Origin: Bolinopsis microptera
Taxonomy: Eukaryota; Ctenophora; Tentaculata; Lobata; Bolinopsidae
Assembly (NCBI RefSeq): GCF_026151205.1
Contig: NC_087083.1
Span: forward strand, 5,620,460 to 5,684,459
DNA length: 64,000 nt
Reading direction: 5' to 3'
Below are positions 37,901 to 46,900 of the stretch, piece by piece. How positions within the stretch are numbered: position 1 is the first letter of the stretch; each line of letters begins with the position of its first letter. The position numbers were made by a program, and so were the translations under genes. A model generated the notes under the pieces. It saw only the letters and a list, made by a program, of their open reading frames with translations, was not told the origin of the DNA and made no database searches.

Positions 37901-40900
37901 TCCCGGTCCCGGTCCCAGTCCCGGTCAGGCCTGAAATCATGTCCCGGTCACCTCCTGATTAATTTATTTGTACACCACTTGTTGGTCCACATTTTGGGAC
38001 CTAAAGTTTTTATTCCTTTGCCTATTTTTATTTTTTCATAATGCTCAAAAGGCCATAAAAGCATTCGACTGAGCTGGAAAAGTTTCACAGTTATGATATC
38101 TCTCGCGATTTTCGCGGATAGTCTTGTAAAAGTTAATTTCTTGGTGTCAGCAAAATGGCAACAGTAAACAGATATATATTTAATATACATAATATAATAT
38201 AATTATATATATCGTCGATAGCTTTATAATATAATATAGTCAGATAATTACCATTGAATTAATTAACAAATTTTTTAACCCGAATATTCAGGTATTTAAT
38301 AACGTCCTTAACCCTACATCAGTAGGGAGTACCGGTGGGTGATGAATAATTGAGAATCCAACAGGATCTTGTTCTCTTCATTGTGCTGATTCCGGGAAGC
38401 ATTCGTTTTACGCTCTAGTTGAAGCTGATGTAGTACATCAGCTTCAACTCTTCAAGACACAAAATATATAATATACGTTCGAAGCTACCCAATGCTACAT
38501 TTAACTACGTGTCTAAACCCATAATACCAACATTTTAGTAATTGAGCAATAGCAATAGGGCGTGAGTATCTCCATCAACCTAATCACACTCAATATTACA
38601 CCTAATCACACACCTAATCACACATATTCACACCTAACATTACAGCTAATCACGCGTCATAATCTCCTATAATCACTCACAATCACGCCCTAAATTACAG
38701 CTAATATCACACTAGACATTGTTACAGGTTTGACGACAGGAGCCGTGCTGCTAAGTGTTTACAATTGGCAGACACTTTACTACAGACACAAGGGCGACAC
38801 TACAGTCGTTACTGACTGTCTGTATTCGGTCACTGTAGGTCAGTAATGGGGGGGGGGGGGGGGGGGGGGGTGAAACGGGGTTCAAATGGTGAAAAGTGCA
38901 AGTGGTGAATGATTTTTATCCAAATTGTAACGATTTTATCAAAATAAAACCCCCATATTTTAGGATCAAGAAAATTCCGATCCCCAGAATTATGTGTAAC
39001 ATAAATATGTCTCCACACTTACTCTTAAGCTCTTATGAGTATACTGAGGCAGGGCTAATTTTGGAATAAAAATCCGAAATTCAACGGTTATTAATTTGTC
39101 TGGGATTTTCTGGTTGGCGATTTTTTTACTGTGACTTCTTCTAAAGATAACAGTAATTCCAGTACTTTCTAGTATTAATACTATTAGCATCAGTATCTGA
39201 CAGCTACTGTCTCTGGTCGGCACGTGACACAGATTAGCCTATAAGAGAGCTGCAAAAATCGGAGTGCTTTCTACTTTTATCCACAACTACAATATCGTAG
39301 ATATTGTGGTAATTTTACTGATAATTTCTGAGACTGTGCCAATTCAGAATATTATATAATAACACGTGAACACGTGAACATAAGCGCTTTAGCGGCAGAA
39401 AATCATGTGACTGTGGCTTTACACGATTTCCACAAAACGAAAATAAATCAAGCATAAGGTGCTGGCAGTGGCTAGACGTTACGGTTTTAAAATATATTTT
39501 AAACACAAATATATTCTAATACTTACTTTAATTATATAAAATATACGGTACAAATGAATAATATTCTTTTTCTTCACAAACCATCTGACCGAGATAGAAT
39601 AGAATCGAGTAGATAAGAATTCGTACAATCACACAACACCCATCTGAATATGTGATAAAAGCACCGTAACGCTGTCACAAGACCATGATAGTGCTGTGGC
39701 TTACCACACGACCATCATACTTACATGATACTGTATAATTACTAGTTACTACTATATCACGTATACAAGTTACAGTGCATATTACGTGTATTATTATCAT
39801 TATCATTATACTGTATTATCTATACTGATAATCTCACGATGTGTGTTTGTCTGTTCGCGTGTAATTTCCAAACGGCTTAATCAAGAAAACGGTAAGAGTT
39901 ACGGGGCTGGTTTTTTCGGTATAGTGCGGACAAAACTCTGCCCAAATCAAATGATTAAGGATTTTTAAATCGGCCGCGCCGGTGGTAGGTGGTTTAATTG
40001 ATCATTTTGTGACCCAAATGTGATACAAAAGCGTCTCACGTACTCTCTCTCTCTCCCACTCCCGCTCTCTCTCCCCCCACAACAGATTTGCGATATAATC
40101 TTATAATTATGTAATTTGGCAGTGGACTTCAAGATTGGCTATCAAATATTACTATAAGATATATATGAGGGGCACTCAGAATTAAATTGCGGTGTGTTTG
40201 GACAGAGCGAGTTCATAATTTCGAACCGTTCTTACTACTGAAAATGTAATGTTTTCTAATATAAAAGGCGGGTTTTTACTTTTGCATTTCAACTGCGATA
40301 GCGTAGGCACGGGTTACACTAGTACTAACATATAATACTATAGTTTCGGTAACACGACTCCTGTCCGACAGCGACATCTGTCCGAAAGCGACATCTGTCC
40401 GAATCAGGGTACCAGAAAAAAACGACATCTGTCCGAAATTGTGACCTGATTTCAATACGACACATTTCCAATTAGAGACATGATCTAAACTGTTACTTGC
40501 TAAATTGTATACGTAACATGTCCAATTTGAGATATGATCTGAGCCATAGTTTACTACGACAGTTTATTTTAATTTGATGTCGATAAATTGGACTATAGTT
40601 TCAATTATAATGTACCAATATAATGAATATACATGACAATTGACAACCATACCAAGTAGTAGAGAGATAATTAAGAGTTAACACTTGACTGTATTATCAG
40701 GTGTGATGCATAATGTGTGATAAGTTTGTGTGATAGTGTGATATGTATAATACGTGTGAAAGGTACTTTTCAATGTACTGCCTCAGATTCAGATTCCAAA
40801 CAGTGTAATATTCAATCAAAATTTAAAGCACTTGAAAGAAACCTTCTAGATTGGTCAATTCAAGTCATGTGACACAAACCAACCAATCGGAATGGTTTAT

Positions 40901-43900
40901 TTAAGTCACGTGACACAAACCAACCAATCGGAATGGTTTATTTAAGTCATGTGACACAAACCAACCAACTACAGGTCCGCTATGTCAGAAAGTAAAGTAT
41001 TGTCTGGACAGACTTACTAATCTATCAGATAACCTATCAGGTAAGAACACTAGAACAGTAAATAATCACATTAGTCACAACTGGTGTTCTTAGAGGGAAT
41101 TTCTGCACAGTTAGAATCGATAGAAAATAACATTTATGGTGTCAATGTAATATGAATCATTGCTTGATTACTATATAATAATTCGAATTAACTATTACTC
41201 TCCCACATAATCAATTAATCAACTAATTACTTAACCAATCAATGAACTACAGGTAAGCTAGAAGTGGGGGAAGGGTTTGATAACTGGAACATGGAGGAGC
41301 AGAGCACTACAGTAACTGTAGAGGATCTGGAGGAGACAGCTGGAGGGGGCCTGGCTCAGACTCTGAGTAGAGGTCAGTACCACGTGGTGTATCATGTCAC
41401 GTGGTGTGATATGTCACGTGGTGTGTATAATGTCACGTGGTGTATCATGTCACGTGGTGTGATATGTCACGTGGTGTGATATGTCACGTGGTGTGTGATA
41501 TGTCACGTGGTGTGATATGTAACGTGGTGTGTGTCTTGTGTCACGTGGTGTATAATGTTACGTGGTTTGTATTACGTCATGACAATGTTGACTATGAAGA
41601 AGATGTAACCAAGCTATTCTGTAGTGCCTCAGAAAATGATATTTCTGATCCTCGAACAATTCTACAAATTTTAGCGAACAAAACTCCTCCAAACTCTAAT
41701 AACATTGCAAGAGGTCCACTCTTACATTCCAATAATCCAGAATCCAGACCCCACCACCAGTCCAATAATCATACCGCTTCATAAATATAGGCCCGGCTCA
41801 TCAAATAGCCAAATTGCGTTCCCTCCTTGAATAAACCATCATGACTCGGAATGGAATTAAAATCACATTTATTCAGAATGACAAATTATGGTGATTATCT
41901 AATCTCATAGCCACCACTAAGTGATCCTACACTCGCTTACAAGAGATTACAGTGTTCTGTTAGAGAACAGCTTAAGTAGATGTACCATTACTGAGCTTAT
42001 CACGTGACACAAACTAGCCAATCAGGGAGCTTTATTCTTGTCACGTGACACAAACTAGCCAATCAGGGAGCTTTATTCTTGTCACGTGACACAAACTAGC
42101 AAATCAGGGAGCTTTAGTCTTATCTACGTGACACAAACTAGCCAATCAGGGAGCTTTATTCTTGTCACGTGACACAAACTAGCCAATCAGGGAGCCTTAT
42201 TCTTGTCACGTGACACAAACTAGCCAATCATAAAGCTATATTCTTATCACGTGGCACAAAGTAGCCAATCAGGGAGTTTTATTTTTGTAACGTGGCACAA
42301 AATAGCTAACCAGAGAACATTTGCGCAAACTTTGAATCAAGTTAACTACTATGATTTAGCTATCTGGATTCTGACACATCTGAACTACAGCTCTCTGAAT
42401 CATTCATTAGAATCACGTGACTAAATACAGCTCTATGATTGGCTGCTATTAACAGGGTTGGAGTACACGAAGAGTGGGGAACACAAAGCGGCAACGCACG
42501 TGTATCTAGCTAAACTATCAGATTTACAGCAGTGTAACGTTATTTTAACTAGATATGATATCCTACATCTGCTCCTTCTCATCTCCAGGTAAACTCTAGT
42601 TTATAAACTAAACTTTAATATAATATATAATATAAATATTAAAGTTTTTATCATTTCTTACTTTCACAGTCAGGGGTGCACGCCGGTCCACTTTGCGTCA
42701 ACTGGCGGCGTATAATAGTAATGCTGCACCGGCGCAGAACGGCAGCGTGAAACTAGACTGAGTCCAGTATTTAGCAGATAAAATATGTGATAAATTTCTA
42801 TACTATATATTTATGATGGGCAATTCTCTAAATTTGATAATTCAATTTTGGAGATGTACATACGTGCACTAGTGATCTGGCAATTAAGAATTCAAATTGA
42901 AAATTTCGAAATTTGCACGCAGCGTGTAAACATTTATCGGTGTGGCGGCGTATGACAGTGGCTATGTTGTGTCACGTGACAAGAATGAAGCTGTCTTATT
43001 GGCTAGTGTGTGTCACGTGATGTATTTCAGGTGTTACAGGAGCTTATTCCAGTACTCTCTCTCAACACAGTTTCTAGAGAAAGCACTGTCTGTCTTACAG
43101 TCAGATGTGTCGCTATACAGTTACGATATTGTGGTAGCAAACACTTCACTTTCACAAAGGTGGGTCACGAGGTACGTGAGTTTGGGTCACGTGGTACGTG
43201 AGTTTGGGTCACGTGGTACGTGAGTTTGGGTCACGTGGTACGTGAGTTCGGGTCATCTGATTTCATGCTATGTAGCGCGTTACATTAAGCTTGACTGATC
43301 AAGGAGCACAAAAAGTAGCCTCTCTGTGTGGTAACTCCAAATCCACTATTACATTATTACAGTATTAGATTATACGGGAGTAGATCAGAGTAAAGGGAGG
43401 TCCAGATGATGCAATCAACCTCATCAGCTCGTTAACAAGGTCCACCATATGTATATTAAATATGTGTAATATGTACATGTGCAATGTGCATCTTTATAGT
43501 GTGTTTATGTGATTAAAAGTCCTTTTGGCTCAACTCACATTTCCATTTCTTAGTGAGATTGGAAAGTAATGCTGTTTCTCACCATGGATACAATAAGCTT
43601 CAACAATATGTCTTAAACGTTTTATATGGGTGGTACGTAAATGGTTTTATTAATTTGAAAATATATGTACCTTAAACGTCATATTGTGTGTGTGGTGTTT
43701 TTCTTTATTTAATATTATGGGTACCACACTACCAACTTAAACATATTGTGTGTTGTAACTGGTTTATTTATTCAATAATATACTTTAAACATATTATACT
43801 ATGTTGTAAATGGTTTTATTTATTCAATAATATACTGTAAACATATTATAATATTATATGATGTAAATAGTTTTATTTATTCAATAATATACCGCAAACA

Positions 43901-46900
43901 TATTATATTATGTTGTAAATGGTTTTATTTCCTCGATAATATAATGCCGTAAACATATTAAATAATATGTTTTACTCATTGGCTCAGTACGGACAGGAGA
44001 ATCACTCTTACATATTTTTGCAAATGTGAGATGGAAATTCGACGGATGTGGACGGAATGGGCGTTTATTGATTTATTGGATTATATTGGATTCTAATTTA
44101 TCGTTAACAGATCAGGATCTAACACATAATCATAAAATATATCTTATTATCAAAATTATATATAATTTCATGGCGATCATTAGTGGACATAATGACCGGT
44201 GCAGCATGGAATGCACATATTAAACTAGAAATTATCGAAATAACGTCATCATCTCTCTAATTTATCCATAATGAATGGGATCAACCTATTTAAATATTTT
44301 CATCACATTTTTTCTGGGAATTTTTGGTAGACGACCACGAATTCCATGGCCCAAGATGCATTCTTATTTCCGTTGTTTTGTGCACTTCAATTTTAATGAA
44401 ATTCACGACTTGCAAAGAAACCAAATAAAAATTCAAAACAATCACGAATATCGCAAACACACACTATCCCACAGCTACCATAAAGAGATAGAACATACGA
44501 AGCAGAAGATACAGACACGTATTAGTGACGTTATAAAGACACAGCTAAGAGAAGTGGGGCAGCGCGCAGCTGCACGTGTGGATGTTTATCTTGACAGTGA
44601 AAGGTAGGGTATAGCTGCACGTGTGGATGTTGAAGTATAAACTTAGCGGGGGGGGGGGGGGGTGTGGTATTTATAGCGGCCCAAATCTTAAATTTTTTAA
44701 ACATAAGTATAGTGGAATAGTCCAAAATCCACCATATTTGGACTATGGTTGCGTATCAATATTATTATACACCTAAGGTTCATTAACTCCTCAACTTGAA
44801 CAATTAGTGTACCTCAGGTATATAATAATAATAAAAAGTATGTTTATATTTGTATTCAATGCTTCAGGGGTATTGTTCCATTTGCAGTCACATTAGATTT
44901 AAGTGTCTTGCAATTATCCCTACCCTAAGAAACCCCCAACATTTAAGGTTAAATCAGTGCTTTCAATAACAATTCATGTCGCTACTCGCTTAAACAGAGA
45001 CTTTTTGCCGACAAAATAACACCTCTGATTGGCTTATAGGAACACGTGACTAAAACACAGCCCTCTGATTGGCTTATAGGAACACGTGACTAAAACACAG
45101 CCCTCTGATTGGCTTATAGGAACACGTGACTAAAACACAGCCCTCTGATTGGCTTATAGGAACACGTGACTTAAAAACAGCCCTCTGATTGACTTATAGG
45201 AACACATGACTAAAACACAGCCCTCTGATTGGCTTATAGGAACACGTGACTAAAACACAGCCCTCTGATTGGCTTATAGGAACACGTGACTAAAAAACAA
45301 CCCTCTGATAGGAACACATGACTAAAAAACAAGTTTGTGTAAACGTGTAAAACCCCACACTGTCTCACATGTAATATCTTAATGTATTATTTGTAACCAA
45401 ACTGAGCTGTTACTCAAATTGGGAAGCAATTATCTAATTATATAATTATCAAGATGTACTGGGTGGCAGTTTTATGGTTTTAGTTCAACAGGCCGGTGTG
45501 GTGTTTACTGTATCTAGTTTTTGAGCTGGCTTCTCATTCTCATACATGATTTTTTTAAAACAAGGGACGTTCACATAATATTGAGTAAGTCGGCCTAGGA
45601 GAAGTTATTAACAATAGTGTAATTTTAAACAATAATTTGTGCAAAGTAGCTTACGGAGGAGGTTCTAAAATCGCCAAAATCTGAAAATCTGGCTTTCTTA
45701 ATTTTACTGTATTAATACAGTAAAACCTCCATATTCCGTGTATCTCTATACCGTGCCTCCTTTCTACAAACTTTAAGTTAATTAAGTTGTTTTGTGCAAG
45801 AAATTTACATTATCATATCTATTTTCATTTCCCCCGAGAGGCCCGGTATAGAGATTTCTCTGTACAATTTGAACAATCCCCAAGTCATATAATGCGACCT
45901 TCAGATTGTTAATTGTGTTATTATACACAAATATTATTTACTAGACGCGGATTTAATCTGATTTAAAACACTACACTAATGCCTAATACCATGATATTTA
46001 ACTAAAATTTGAATAATTCGCTGATAATAATGTAATAATAACGTAGTAATATTATTTAATGTTCAGGTTAACTAGAACCGGCGAGATTATGGGTTGCTGG
46101 GAGAGAATACAGGCTAGCCTTACCCTCGCAGAATCATTTATAGGTGAGTAATTTGTAAGTGAATCTCTAGAAAAACCCCAAACCTTATTAATATTCAGGA
46201 AACTATGTCTGGCACTTTGTGGCCATGATCAAATAAACTTCCCATTAACAGATAGACTGAGTCTACGTGATGCAGAGAACGAATTGAAGGTAGTATCCGA
46301 CCTCCTCATAGACCTTCCACACCAGTTCAACCACATATCAACATCAATATCAACATCAGTATCAACATCAGTATCAACATCTATCAACCCTCAATATAGA
46401 GATCAAGTTGAGAAAACCACAGTTAAACTCAACTCGGAGTTTCAACTACGGGCAAGCTATGAAACTGCTGTGGAACTGATGGAAGAGGCCGAGGGTTTAA
46501 ACAACCATCAGGTTAATAATTAATATAGATACTTGTAATAGATACTTGTAATAGATACTTGTAATATATACTTGTAATAGATATTTCAAGCACCTCTCGT
46601 TTCAAAGAGACCACGAACAATGAACGCTTCGACGAAAATCTGAAAATTTTAAGTAGGGAATAGAACAGAACACCGACCTGAAAATCAACCAGTTAGCTAC
46701 CGGATATCATGATAACATCTTATCATGTCCCACTTTAAGGCTAACGTGAAGAAGAGAATGAAGAAATCCTCAGCAAACGTAAGATCACGTGATATGACAA
46801 TAAGGTCACGTGATAGGGTGATAAGATCACGTGATGAGATGATAAGAAGTCTGGAGAGAGTGGAGGTTGCCCTGACGGGAATAGTTAGAAATAGCAGGAG

